A stretch of 44,577 nt of DNA from an uncultured Prevotellaceae bacterium (GTDB lineage: Bacteria > Bacteroidota > Bacteroidia > Bacteroidales > Bacteroidaceae): NCBI GenBank assembly GCA_902769705.1, contig CACXPX010000031.1, positions 1 through 44,577 of the forward strand. Reading direction: 5' to 3'. The translations under genes were made by a program, and so were the position numbers. Under the pieces are notes generated by a model. That model had not been told where the DNA came from, made no database searches, and saw only the letters and a list, made by a program, of their open reading frames with translations. Within the stretch, counting starts at the first letter, position 1. Each line of letters starts with the position of its first letter. Positions 9,550 to 16,622 of this stretch are shown here, piece after piece.

Positions 9550-9850
9550 TAAGGAGAGAGAGACCCTGCTGTCCTACCTCAGCGAGATATGTTTGCTGTT
9601 TGGCGGCAGAGTTTTATTTGCCATTTTCTCAACTTTCGCACGAGCTATTTCTCTACCGATTGTGTTAACGAAGTGTGAAAATGTGTTGCACAAACGGGAT
9701 TTTTGAATCTGAATTCTTAAAAGATAATAAAGTTTTGTGGGGTGTCCTGCGTTTTGGGACACCCTCGTATTATATTTGCAGGCTGAAATGATATTTCAGT
9801 TTATGGATAACTTTATTGTTTAACAATTTAACTTAATATTCAAAAATACT
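9550..9850. other. intergenic segment with hairpin and promoter
   Basis: No convincing gene. It contains an 8-bp stem (GGGTGTCC at 9740-9747 with GGACACCC at 9757-9764), directly followed by a -7 box at 9771-9778. Downstream is a short perfect stem (CTGAAAT/ATTTCAG, about 9783-9799) in what would be the leader of the next gene. A 62-codon frame on the minus strand (9574-9762) has no support. Confidence 0.5.
9740..9778 (+). promoter_or_regulatory. promoter with an upstream hairpin for the 389-aa gene
   Basis: TATATTTG at 9771-9778 is a good -7 box, 72 bp before the ATG at 9851. Where the -33 would be, there is instead an 8-bp inverted repeat (9740-9747/9757-9764). The dyad could be an operator, or the end of an upstream transcript, rather than a normal -33. 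Confidence 0.45.
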
Positions 9851-11020
9851 ATGTTGTATAAAACTATTGTAGAAAAAGACGAGAACGGTTTGGGCATGCT
9901 TATTGCTGCCGCAGAACAGTTTTCGAAGGAACGGTTCCTTGAGGGTATCAGGTTGAAGCACTATGACCTGTATGACATCAACCAGATGGTTGTATGGGTG
10001 AGGGAGCATCAGCAGAAACTGAATCGCGAGTCGCTGGCGCTGTCGAAGTTTGCGGAGACGTTTATCCAGGAGTATGCCACGAACAACAACGAGTGCTTTG
10101 AGACGGCCCGCCTGTTTTTCAATCGCATCCGCAGCACCATCAGCACGAGCCAGAAGGTGTACAAGAAGATGTGTCCGAAGGTGAGAAGACAGTTGCCAAG
10201 TGGCACGGAGAGCCCTTCTGTGTATGAGCGTTCGTATCTGACATATGCGCCCTGCACGCCGGACGTTTTCGGCATTTCCTCGTTTAACGATGCCGTGGGC
10301 GAGTTGTATCATGAGTTGGAGACGTTTTTCGTGATGGTTGTGCAGTCGTTGGTGTTGTGCCACAAGATGATCAAGACGGAGCATGACGTGAGGCTGGACG
10401 AGGAACGCTGCCTTGCGATTTACAGGGACAGCTGCGAAAAGGCGATGAGTGGCCTGCGGGATTTCACGCAGATGTTCTGCGGTTCGCTGCCGGAGGCGGA
10501 GAGTGAGTTGCTGGAGCGGAGGAGCAAGGCGAAGAAGCTGTCGGACTTTGCCTTGGAGAACTACCACAGATTCAACAAGACGGAGTTCAACACTTATCTT
10601 GTGCTCGACACCATCAGAAAGGGGCAGCATGACGGATTGACGCAGATGGAGGCTTGCCTGTGGCCGAACGACCACGAGAAGGCTTTGCGCGTGCGTGAGG
10701 TGGTGGCGCGTTTCGATGAGTTGCCAGATGTGGAGGGACAGAAGGGCAAACTGTGCAGTTCGATTCTGGTGAAGTTTCTGAAGTGGTGTGGCGTGGAAGC
10801 TGAGAAGGAGAAGAAGGTTTACGTGGGGTATTTCAGCAGGGAGTACGGCGGCGCGTTCAAACTGCTGAGTTGGAAGAGTGTGAGCCAGGAACGGAAGAAC
10901 CTCAAGGAGTTGGGCGTTGACGACGGGGAGTTGGTTAGGGATTTCGAGAAGTCGGTTGGTGCGTTGGCCAATCAGCCGCGGGACGTTATTCCGTTCAAAC
11001 ACGCCAGTGGTTATAATTGA
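9851..11020 (+). CDS. unrecognised 389-aa protein
   Basis: I do not recognise this family. The 389-residue product has no signal peptide or membrane helix and is mostly predicted helical, with many charged residues. Cys residues are scattered (for example MCPK near 108, YAPCTPD, FCGSLPEAES). The C-terminal part from about 285 (MEACLWPNDHEKALRVREVV...) looks like a separate domain. It has its own promoter and a strong terminator 25 bp after the stop, so it is a single-gene unit. GC content is higher than in the flanking repeats. The antisense frame (9833-11002) is a codon-bias shadow. It opens the repeat-rich accessory region, but nothing shows it is mobile. Confidence 0.75.
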   Translation: MLYKTIVEKDENGLGMLIAAAEQFSKERFLEGIRLKHYDLYDINQMVVWVREHQQKLNRESLALSKFAETFIQEYATNNNECFETARLFFNRIRSTISTSQKVYKKMCPKVRRQLPSGTESPSVYERSYLTYAPCTPDVFGISSFNDAVGELYHELETFFVMVVQSLVLCHKMIKTEHDVRLDEERCLAIYRDSCEKAMSGLRDFTQMFCGSLPEAESELLERRSKAKKLSDFALENYHRFNKTEFNTYLVLDTIRKGQHDGLTQMEACLWPNDHEKALRVREVVARFDELPDVEGQKGKLCSSILVKFLKWCGVEAEKEKKVYVGYFSREYGGAFKLLSWKSVSQERKNLKELGVDDGELVRDFEKSVGALANQPRDVIPFKHASGYN

Positions 11021-11044
11021 TTTTTGGATTGCTGATAAAATGAT

Positions 11045-11080
11045 GTGGATAGATTCTGGATGGGTCTATCCACTTTTTTT
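11045..11080 (+). terminator. intrinsic terminator after the 389-aa gene
   Basis: A perfect 9-bp stem (GTGGATAGA at 11045-11053 with TCTATCCAC at 11065-11073) is followed by seven T residues at 11074-11080. It lies 25 bp past the stop codon. Confidence 0.85.
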
Positions 11081-11269
11081 GGATTGTTTTCGCGGGTTTT
11101 GGATTGGAAAATGTGAAGTTTTGGATTGAGAAAGGGGGTGCCTGTCCAAAAGTTGTGGAAAAGTAATCCAAAACATGCGATTTCGATCCAAAACTTCGTA
11201 ATCGGAGTGTCTAATGCGTTGAAAAACAGAAAAATTTTGCATTGGCAAACAAACGATTGGACAATTAAA

Positions 11270-11306
11270 AATTCTTGCTCTGGCAAGCGTCCCTGCGGGC
11301 CGAGCG
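11270..11306 (-). repeat. 37-bp element, inverted identical copy inside the DUF3987 gene
   Basis: The reverse complement of 11270-11306 is identical over 37 bp to 13416-13452, which lies in the coding sequence of the VirE_N/DUF3987 gene. Each copy includes CGCTCGGCCCGCAGGGACGC. In both places it abuts AT-rich tandem units of the GACAATT or TTAAAAATT type. Confidence 0.9.
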
Positions 11307-11379
11307 AAAGATTAAAGATTAAAAATTAAAGATTGGACGATTCGAGCCATTTGACGATTTGACGATTTCACGATTGGAC

Positions 11380-11467
11380 AAAATAGTAAAATGGTAAATT
11401 CTTTTAGCCGGCTGACGCCTTTGTAAAAGCGGCAAAGCCGAGCGGTAAAATAGTAAAATGTAAGATG
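11380..11467 (+). repeat. 88-bp direct repeat, copy 1
   Basis: Identical to 11730-11817. It carries TTTTAGCCGGCTGACGCC and GCGGCAAAGCCGAGCGG, flanked by TAGTAAAATGG / TAGTAAAATG, and ends exactly at an ATG (11465-11467) followed by codons for EAKILKGI. Confidence 0.95.
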
Positions 11468-11476
11468 GAAGCAAAA

Positions 11477-11694
11477 ATCTTAAAGGGAATAATACAGCAG
11501 TTGACCCAAACGCCCCAACGGGGCAGCAGCTACCAGCCCAGGGCAACGCCCTGGGGCGGGATTGAAAGCAAACCAGCGCCCTACAGGGGCAAAAGCTTTT
11601 GCACTTTCAGCGCGTCCTCCCTCAAACGGCCCTCACCCAGGGCGCTGCCCTGGGCTATGAGCGGGTTGGCCCTTCAGGCCGCTCTTTGACGGAG
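11477..11694 (+). repeat. composite palindromic repeat, fullest copy (A)
   Basis: An ordered series of short palindromes: CAGTTGACC then CGCCCCAACGGGGC, GCCCAGGGCAACGCCCTGGG, GCGCCCTACAGGGGC, GCAAAAGCTTTTGC, CCCAGGGCGCTGCCCTGGGC and GGCCCTTCAGGCC. The same parts in the same order occur at 15548-15645 (shortened), 16444-16516 (left end) and 16551-16864 (with an extra segment). Confidence 0.8.
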
Positions 11695-11729
11695 AAAGGC
11701 TAATGTCTAAGCCGCGCTTCGCTAAATGA

Positions 11730-11817
11730 AAAATAGTAAAATGGTAAATTCTTTTAGCCGGCTGACGCCTTTGTAAAAGCGGCAAAGCCGAGCGGTAAAA
11801 TAGTAAAATGTAAGATG
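11730..11817 (+). repeat. 88-bp direct repeat, copy 2
   Basis: Identical to 11380-11467, offset by exactly 350 bp, and again ending at an ATG (11815-11817). What follows each copy differs: copy 1 continues into the composite palindromic element, copy 2 into the 77-bp units. Confidence 0.95.
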
Positions 11818-11968
11818 CAGACAAGAATTTTAAGAGTGGCAATGCGGGCAAAAGCCCTAAATTAAAGGTAAAAAAGTAAAAAAGTAAAAAGATGGTAACA
11901 AAGATTTTGAAAGTGGCAATGCGGGCGTAGCCCTAAATTAAAAAATAAAAATGAAAAATTAAAAAAGT
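11815..11968 (+). repeat. two 77-bp units with mini-ORFs echoing the next gene's start
   Basis: ATG codons at 11815, 11892 and 11969 are spaced exactly 77 bp apart. The first opens MQTRILRVAMRAKALN-stop and the second MVTKILKVAMRA-stop. The third is the start of the real gene, MEERILRVVRQGEA. Units 1 and 2 share GTGGCAATGCGGGC, a small GGGC-loop-GCCC hairpin and TAAATTAAA. Differences between the mini-ORFs are mostly conservative (Arg/Lys) or silent (TTA/TTG). They may be leader peptides or remnants of tandem gene copies. Confidence 0.75.
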
Positions 11969-12250
11969 ATGGAAGAACGAATTTTAAGAGTGGTACGACA
12001 AGGCGAGGCCTTCAGCGTACCGAGCCAGAAGGCAGAGTCGGGACAGATTCAGAAGTGCCACATCGTGCTTCGCGAAATGGGCGGCTCGAAGTTCGAAAAC
12101 GAGTTTGTGTGCACGATGCTGGGTAATCTGGCAGGGTGCAGGTTCTACGAAGGCGATGTGGTCGCGGCCACGCTTCGTTTCTCTACGCATGAGTATCAAG
12201 GACAGGTGTATCAGGAGATCCTTTGCACAGACCTTGAAAAAATTGTGTAA
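11969..12250 (+). CDS. small DUF3127-like (OB-fold-like) protein
   Basis: A 93-residue protein. The pattern of a beta strand-rich core, KCHIVLRE near 30, FVCTMLGNLA at about 47-56, an acidic GDVVAATLRF strand, and HEYQGQVYQEI near the end resembles DUF3127 and other small single-strand-binding-like OB folds. The match is by eye and of medium strength. It may bind nucleic acid. It starts at 11969 after an AT-rich repeat run; the end has the sequence TGTAATCCGCGTCATCCGCG, so its stop lies in a member of another repeat family also seen at 16985-17010. It precedes a phage-type antirepressor and DUF3987, suggesting a replication or phage-derived module. Confidence 0.7.
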   Translation: MEERILRVVRQGEAFSVPSQKAESGQIQKCHIVLREMGGSKFENEFVCTMLGNLAGCRFYEGDVVAATLRFSTHEYQGQVYQEILCTDLEKIV

Positions 12251-12415
12251 TCCGCGTCATCCGCGCCGAAAAACACAAAACTTATAAACTTATAAACTTA
12301 CAAACTTATATTTTCTAACTCTGAGTTGAGGCGAGCCAAAGAGGGGAGTTCCCGGGACAATTTGCGCAACCTTTCATCTGAACGCTCCACTCTTCTCGCA
12401 AACAACGAAGAAACA

Positions 12416-13031
12416 ATGGAAACAAACATTCAGATTTTTAGAAACGAGACGTTCGGTGAGATCCGGACAATGACGAACGAGAAGGGAGAGACCTTCTTTG
12501 TAGGCAAGGACGTGGCAATGGCACTGGGATATAGCAATCCACTGAAGGCTTTACGTGTACATGTAGATGATGAGGACAAAGGGGTGACCGAAATGGGCAC
12601 CCCTTTACAGTTTGATTCTCTCCTCGAAGCTGCCACAGGCGAGGGCTTTCAAACGGTGGGTGACGAGCGAGGTGCTGCCAGCCATCAGGAGGACGGGCCG
12701 CTACGAGCTGCTGCCGCAGGAGGTGAGGCTGCTGGGCGAGCAGGCCGACTACTGCCAGCGGGTGCTGCAGAGCGTGGACTGCCTGACGACTACGCAGATT
12801 GCGAAGGAGATGGGCATGACGGGCCCCGACCTCTACCACTGGCTCATCGCGCTGGGCGTGATCTACTGGCAGAGCGGTCAGTATATGCTCTATGCCGACT
12901 ATGCCCGCATGGGACTGGCGAAGAGCCGCACTCGCGGACGCCGCAACAGCATGGGCGTGTGGCACACCAGCCGCTACCTGGTTTGGACGGAAGAGGGCAG
13001 GAAGTTTATTCATGATGTCATGAAAAAATAA
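12416..13031 (+). pseudogene. Bro-N/KilAC phage antirepressor, frame broken
   Basis: Phage antirepressors of this type bind DNA or repressors. From ATG 12416, METNIQIFRNETFGEIRTM, then VGKDVAMALGYSNPLKALRVH, is a clear Bro-N domain up to GTP at about 12601. The rest, LYSLILSSKLPQARAFKRWV and a KilAC/ANT-type C-terminus (LTTTQIAKEMGMTGPDLYHW, ending at TAA 13031), is in a different frame. Both halves match one continuous family if about 14 residues (the usual INESG region) are removed at the junction, with one base out of phase. So a small deletion is the simplest cause. The downstream half could restart at TTG 12612. Programmed shifting is possible but would still leave the residue gap. Confidence 0.8.
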
Positions 13032-13043
13032 TGTGGAAACGAT

Positions 13044-15476
13044 ATGGAAATGAAGAAGTATTTCACAACGATTGGCAAGGGGCATGGCGCCCCTTGCCTC
13101 CCCGCCACGGAGGAGGACTGGAAGAAGTGGAGGAACGAGCCGTGGCTGCTGCAGATGTGCGAGCGCATCAGAAAGGGTGACGAGGAACTGAAGCATCGCT
13201 TGCCGGTGTGGACACCCCACTGCGCTGAGTTCAAGAACAACCATCGTGCGATTGCGGATGCCCAGAAGCCGCTGAACAGGCTGATGCTGGACTTTGATGA
13301 GAAGGGGCACACGGGCGACATTCTGTCGAAATTGACAATTGATAATGGACAATTGACAATTGACACAGAGCGCACGGAGGAGACTGAGGACATTCTGTCG
13401 AAATTGACAATTGACCGCTCGGCCCGCAGGGACGCTTGCCAGAGCAAGAATTCACAATTGACAATTCTGTTGGTAGAGGAATCGGTGCGTGGTGGTACGC
13501 ACGTGCTGGTGGAGTTGCCGGAGGGTATGACGGCGGAAGAGGCGCAGGAGCTGATGAAGGAGGTGACGGGATTCGAACCCGATAAGGCTGTGAAGGATGT
13601 TTCAAGGTGCATTTATATGGTGCCGGAGAGCTATACGAGATACGTTAGCGAACGTCTGTTTGACACAGACGTTCTAAATGAAAAATTAAAAATGAAAAAT
13701 GAAAAAACAGTTGCCGTTAGCGCCTCTAACGAAACTCCCCTCCCTACGGGGGAGGGGCAGGGGGAAAGGCTACGGGTAGGCGACGGAACGTCGGGAATGA
13801 GGCTTTTCAAAGGCATCCCTTATTCCTCCATCATCTCCGAATGGTGGCGCTGCTCGGGTGGTGAGCCGGCAGAGGGCGAACGCAACGTGAAGTTGCACAA
13901 GCTGGCAGTGAACTTGAGGGCGATTTGCGATAATAAGAAAGAGGTGTTGATGGCAGTCATGCCTCGTTTTGGACTCTCGGAACAGGAGTTGAAGAGCATC
14001 GTGGACTCTGCCTGCAAGGAAGAGCCGAAAGGTGTATCGAAGAAGATGCAGAGCATCATTGACCAATTAACGATGAACAATGAGCATGCTGACGAGGATT
14101 GGGATGATGACGCAGACAATGGTCAAAGTTCAAAGTTTAAAGTTCATAGTTCAAAGTTGGCAATGGGTTTGAAAGAGAGCCTTGTGGGTGTGCCCCAATC
14201 GATGCATATGCCGGTGCTCTGTGCGGTCTTGCCGATTGCGGCTGCCTACGCCGATCAGGTGGAAGTGGAGTATTGCGACGGCAACCGCCAACGCTTGGGG
14301 TTGATGTCCATCATTCGCGGTGAACAAGCCAGCGGTAAGAGCGTTTGCAAGAATGTGGTGGATGTCTGGAAACGCCAGTTTGACGAGGAAGATGCCATTG
14401 CTCGCAAGCGTGAGGAGGAATGGAAGGAGCGCAAGAAGGCTCGCAAAGCCAACGAGAAGGCTCCTGATGACCCGAAAGTGCTGATTCGTACGGTGCCGGT
14501 AACGGTCAGTTGTTCAACGCTCTTGAAACGTTTCAAGAACGCCAATGGGCATTGCTTGTATTCCTTTGGAGAGGAGTTGGACACCCTTCGCAAAACGAAC
14601 GGAGCTGGCTCATGGAGTTCGAAATACGACATCTACCGCCTCTCGTTTGACAACGGAGAATGGGGCCAAGATTACAACTCCGACCAGGCTGAGAGTGGTG
14701 TGGTGAAGGTTGCCTACAACTGGACGATGCTCGGCACGGATGGAGCCATGAGGAAGTGCTTCAAGGCAGACAACATCGAGAACGGTCTTTCAAGTCGCGT
14801 CCTTGTTGCCGAGATGCCAGACTCATCTTTCGCAAAGATGCCGAAGTTCGGCAAACGTTCGGCTGATGACGAAGCCAAGATTCAGGAGGCTGTGACCCGT
14901 CTGCGTTCATACAGCGGATTTGTGGACACTCCTCGTTTGAGGAAAGCCATCGAACGCTGGGTGGAAGAGAAGCGTGTGGAAGCGGCCAAGGACATCGACC
15001 ATGTAAAGGACGTATATCGCAAACGTGCGGCGGTGATTGGCTTCCGTTGTGGCGTGATTCATCACCTACTGACAACCTCTCCCAGCCTCTCCAAAGGAGA
15101 GGAGGGCCTAACGGATGACAAGAAGTCGGCAAAAGGGAAATCAGCTCCCCGCCTTCGGAGGGGTAAGGGGGAGGTTTCTAGTTCGATTGACTTTGCCCTG
15201 ATGATGGCTGAGTATGCGCTGGAGCAACAAATCAAGGCGTTTGGTGAGGCGCTGCAGAACGAATATGTTGAGGCAAAGAGAGAGTGTCAGCGTTATGGGA
15301 AGAACAATTCAGTGTTCGACCTGCTCCCCCCTGTGTTCACCTTGGAGGACTTGAAAGCCTTGAAACAGGGCGACTCTTGTGCTGTCCACTCCATGCGTAT
15401 GATCGTCTCTCGCTGGCGTCGCGATGGTTGGATAGAAAAGGCTGATGCTAAACATTGGAAAAAATGTAACATGTAA
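13044..15476 (+). CDS. VirE_N / DUF3987 ATPase with in-frame repeat insertions
   Basis: An 810-residue protein with an N-terminal BT4734/VirE_N-like domain (about 1-230; LMLDFDEKGH, LLVEESVRGGTHVLVELPEG) and a DUF3987 ATPase domain with Walker A GEQASGKS near residue 425. Such proteins are common in Bacteroidetes mobile regions and are probably primase/helicase-like; the function is inferred. Four segments look foreign: residues about 92-141 (LSKLTIDNGQLTID, RSARRDACQSKN), about 210-252 ([28 protein letters not shown]), about 359-372 (QSSKFKVHSSKL) and about 675-712. Each is coded by a repeat also found between genes nearby. The reading frame survives all four. The C-terminus KKCNM and stop are formed by an AACATGTAACATT tandem repeat. 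Confidence 0.88.
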   Translation: MEMKKYFTTIGKGHGAPCLPATEEDWKKWRNEPWLLQMCERIRKGDEELKHRLPVWTPHCAEFKNNHRAIADAQKPLNRLMLDFDEKGHTGDILSKLTIDNGQLTIDTERTEETEDILSKLTIDRSARRDACQSKNSQLTILLVEESVRGGTHVLVELPEGMTAEEAQELMKEVTGFEPDKAVKDVSRCIYMVPESYTRYVSERLFDTDVLNEKLKMKNEKTVAVSASNETPLPTGEGQGERLRVGDGTSGMRLFKGIPYSSIISEWWRCSGGEPAEGERNVKLHKLAVNLRAICDNKKEVLMAVMPRFGLSEQELKSIVDSACKEEPKGVSKKMQSIIDQLTMNNEHADEDWDDDADNGQSSKFKVHSSKLAMGLKESLVGVPQSMHMPVLCAVLPIAAAYADQVEVEYCDGNRQRLGLMSIIRGEQASGKSVCKNVVDVWKRQFDEEDAIARKREEEWKERKKARKANEKAPDDPKVLIRTVPVTVSCSTLLKRFKNANGHCLYSFGEELDTLRKTNGAGSWSSKYDIYRLSFDNGEWGQDYNSDQAESGVVKVAYNWTMLGTDGAMRKCFKADNIENGLSSRVLVAEMPDSSFAKMPKFGKRSADDEAKIQEAVTRLRSYSGFVDTPRLRKAIERWVEEKRVEAAKDIDHVKDVYRKRAAVIGFRCGVIHHLLTTSPSLSKGEEGLTDDKKSAKGKSAPRLRRGKGEVSSSIDFALMMAEYALEQQIKAFGEALQNEYVEAKRECQRYGKNNSVFDLLPPVFTLEDLKALKQGDSCAVHSMRMIVSRWRRDGWIEKADAKHWKKCNM
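13318..13467 (+). repeat. repeat cluster inside the DUF3987 gene (insert 1)
   Basis: A 25-bp direct repeat starting ACATTCTGTCGAAATTGACA occurs at 13319-13343 and 13390-13414. It is followed by the 37-bp element (13416-13452) and more ACAATTGACAATT units. All are read in frame. Confidence 0.85.
13672..13803 (+). repeat. repeat cluster inside the DUF3987 gene (insert 2)
   Basis: An AAAATTAAAAATGAAAAATG run followed by a CCCCTCCC...GGGGAGGGG palindrome and a 24-bp block (13760-13783, containing AAAGGCTACGGGTAGGCGA) that is identical at 17038-17061 and nearly so, inverted, at 15779-15802. Confidence 0.85.
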
Positions 15477-15680
15477 CATTTGTAACATGTAACATTAAGC
15501 ACCTTACGGCGCTTCGCTAATTAAAAATTAAAAATGAAAAATGAAAAATGAATAAGGGCAATAATATCGCAGTTGACCCCAAACGCCCCGACGGGGCAGC
15601 AACTATGAGCTGGTTGGCCTTGCAGGCCGCTCTTTGCCCGAAAGGGTCTACTTATATATTATCCCAAAAATTAAAAATGA
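15477..15680. repeat. repeat-filled gap between DUF3987 and DUF5675 genes
   Basis: It contains AACATGTAACATT tandem units, ACATTAAGCACCTT (also at 44477-44491), GGCGCTTCGCTAA, AAAATTAAAAATGAAAAATG, and a shortened copy of the composite palindromic element (15548-15645). An 86-codon frame (15548-15808) simply reads through these. Confidence 0.75.
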
Positions 15681-16280
15681 ATGATTATGGAATTGATATT
15701 GAAAAGAATTGCGAAAAAGATGGATTATACTATCGGGCGGCTAATGACAAGACCCCCTCTAAACATTCCCGAGCAAGCTCGCCGACCCGTAGCCTTTCCC
15801 CCTGTTGAGGGGGAGAACAGAACTCTTGAGAATGGTGCGAATTCGGGTTCCTCCCCTAAACAGGGGAGGTCAGGAGGGGTCTCTGAGGCTTTGAGCTCTG
15901 AGGAGGTCTTTTGCGACACCCTCGAACCTCCTTGCTTGGAATGGAAGACACCGATGCCGATGGAAGCGATAATGAGGATACCTCAAATGTGTGAAAGACT
16001 GAAGCCGTTTGCGATTCCCCCGGGGCGCTATGCGGTGGTGATCAGCTACTCGCCGAAGTTCAAACAATGGTTGCCCATTCTGCTCGGAGTACCGATGTTC
16101 AAAGGCATCAGGATTCATGCGGGGAACACGGCGAAGGACACCGCAGGGTGCATTCTCTTGGGCGAGAACAGAGTGAAGGGTAGGGTTCTCAACTCGCGCC
16201 TCTGGCTGAAACGACTGAAGGAGAAGATTGTGGAGGCGAAGGAGAAGGGAGAAGCCGTGTGGATAACAATTGACAATTGA
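15681..16280 (+). CDS. DUF5675 family protein with a repeat-derived internal insert
   Basis: A 199-residue product. The family core is clear: [14 protein letters not shown] at the N-terminus, FCDTLE, then [51 protein letters not shown] and VWITIDN. DUF5675 proteins (about 140 residues as a rule) occur in Bacteroidetes phage-like and mobile regions; their activity is unknown to me, though a cell-wall role has been suggested by context. Between TIGRL (about residue 21) and FCDTLE (about 76) lie some 54 residues that the family lacks, encoded by GC-rich repeats (15744-15905). The last codons and stop come from a CAATTGACAATT tandem repeat. A start at 15687 is equally possible. Confidence 0.82.
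   Translation: MIMELILKRIAKKMDYTIGRLMTRPPLNIPEQARRPVAFPPVEGENRTLENGANSGSSPKQGRSGGVSEALSSEEVFCDTLEPPCLEWKTPMPMEAIMRIPQMCERLKPFAIPPGRYAVVISYSPKFKQWLPILLGVPMFKGIRIHAGNTAKDTAGCILLGENRVKGRVLNSRLWLKRLKEKIVEAKEKGEAVWITIDN
15744..15905 (+). repeat. repeat block inside the DUF5675 gene
   Basis: It includes an inverted near-copy (15779-15802) of the 24-bp block found at 13760-13783 and 17038-17061, plus CCCGAGCAAGCTCG and CCCCCTGTTGAGGGGG palindromes and a CCTCCCC/GGGGAGG pair. All are read in frame as a Pro/Arg/Gly/Ser-rich segment. Confidence 0.8.
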
Positions 16281-16408
16281 CAATTGACAATTGACAATGG
16301 ACAATTATGATTTGACGATTGGACGATTGAATAGCCCCCCTCTTATCCCCCCAGAAGGGGGAAGTATTTCGAGGAAGCCTAAAAGAGGAGAGAGGAGAGA
16401 GGAAGGAG

Positions 16409-16622
16409 CGCTTCGCTAAATTAATAATTAAAAATGAAAAATTAAAAATTTAGGGAATGATATCTCAGTTGACCAGAAACGCCCTGAAAGGGCAGTAGCT
16501 ACTAGCCCAAGGCAACGCTTCGCTAAATTAAAAAAGAAAAATGAAAAATTAAAAATTTAGGGAATGATATCTCAGTTGACCAGAAACGCCCTGAAAGGGC
16601 AACAGCAACTAGCCCAAGGCAG
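16409..16622 (+). repeat. 107-bp tandem duplication
   Basis: Units 16409-16515 and 16516-16622 share 65 identical bases (16430-16494 and 16537-16601) plus matching ends. Each has CGCTTCGCTAAATTA, an AAAATGAAAAATTAAAAATT run, GATATCTCAGTTGACC and GCCCTGAAAGGGC. Confidence 0.9.

Larger units (their letters stand above)
11021..11968. repeat. 948-bp gene-free stretch packed with short repeats
   Basis: After the terminator comes a run of TTTTGGATT direct and inverted copies, including GAAGTTTTGGAT (11115-11126) against ATCCAAAACTTC (11186-11197). A 37-bp element (11270-11306) recurs inverted in the DUF3987 gene. Tandem GATTTGAC/GATTGGAC units lie at 11332-11378. An 88-bp direct repeat occurs twice, a composite palindromic element covers about 11477-11694, and 77-bp units precede the next gene. 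Frames here (for example 11465-11689) read through palindromes and are not real proteins. Confidence 0.8.

Noticed and set aside
9833-11002. A 389-codon minus-strand frame opposite the unrecognised gene
   Set aside because: The plus-strand frame has a promoter, a start close behind it and a terminator just after its stop; the minus frame has none of these.
11465-11689. A 74-codon frame in the intergenic repeats, and a similar one at 16829-17113
   Set aside because: Both consist of palindromic repeat read-through (ALPWAMSGLALQAAL-like); no selection on the protein is evident.
11380-11968. Possible CRISPR array in the 88-bp and 77-bp repeats
   Set aside because: Units are too few, too long and without unique spacers of fixed length; no cas gene is present.
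13044-15476. Frameshift or decay of the DUF3987 gene because of its odd segments
   Set aside because: The frame is open from start to stop and the motifs, including Walker A, are intact; the odd segments are in-frame inserts.
15548-15808. An 86-codon frame ahead of the DUF5675 gene
   Set aside because: It reads through the composite palindromic element and other repeats (residues such as SWLALQAAL) and overlaps the real gene in another frame.
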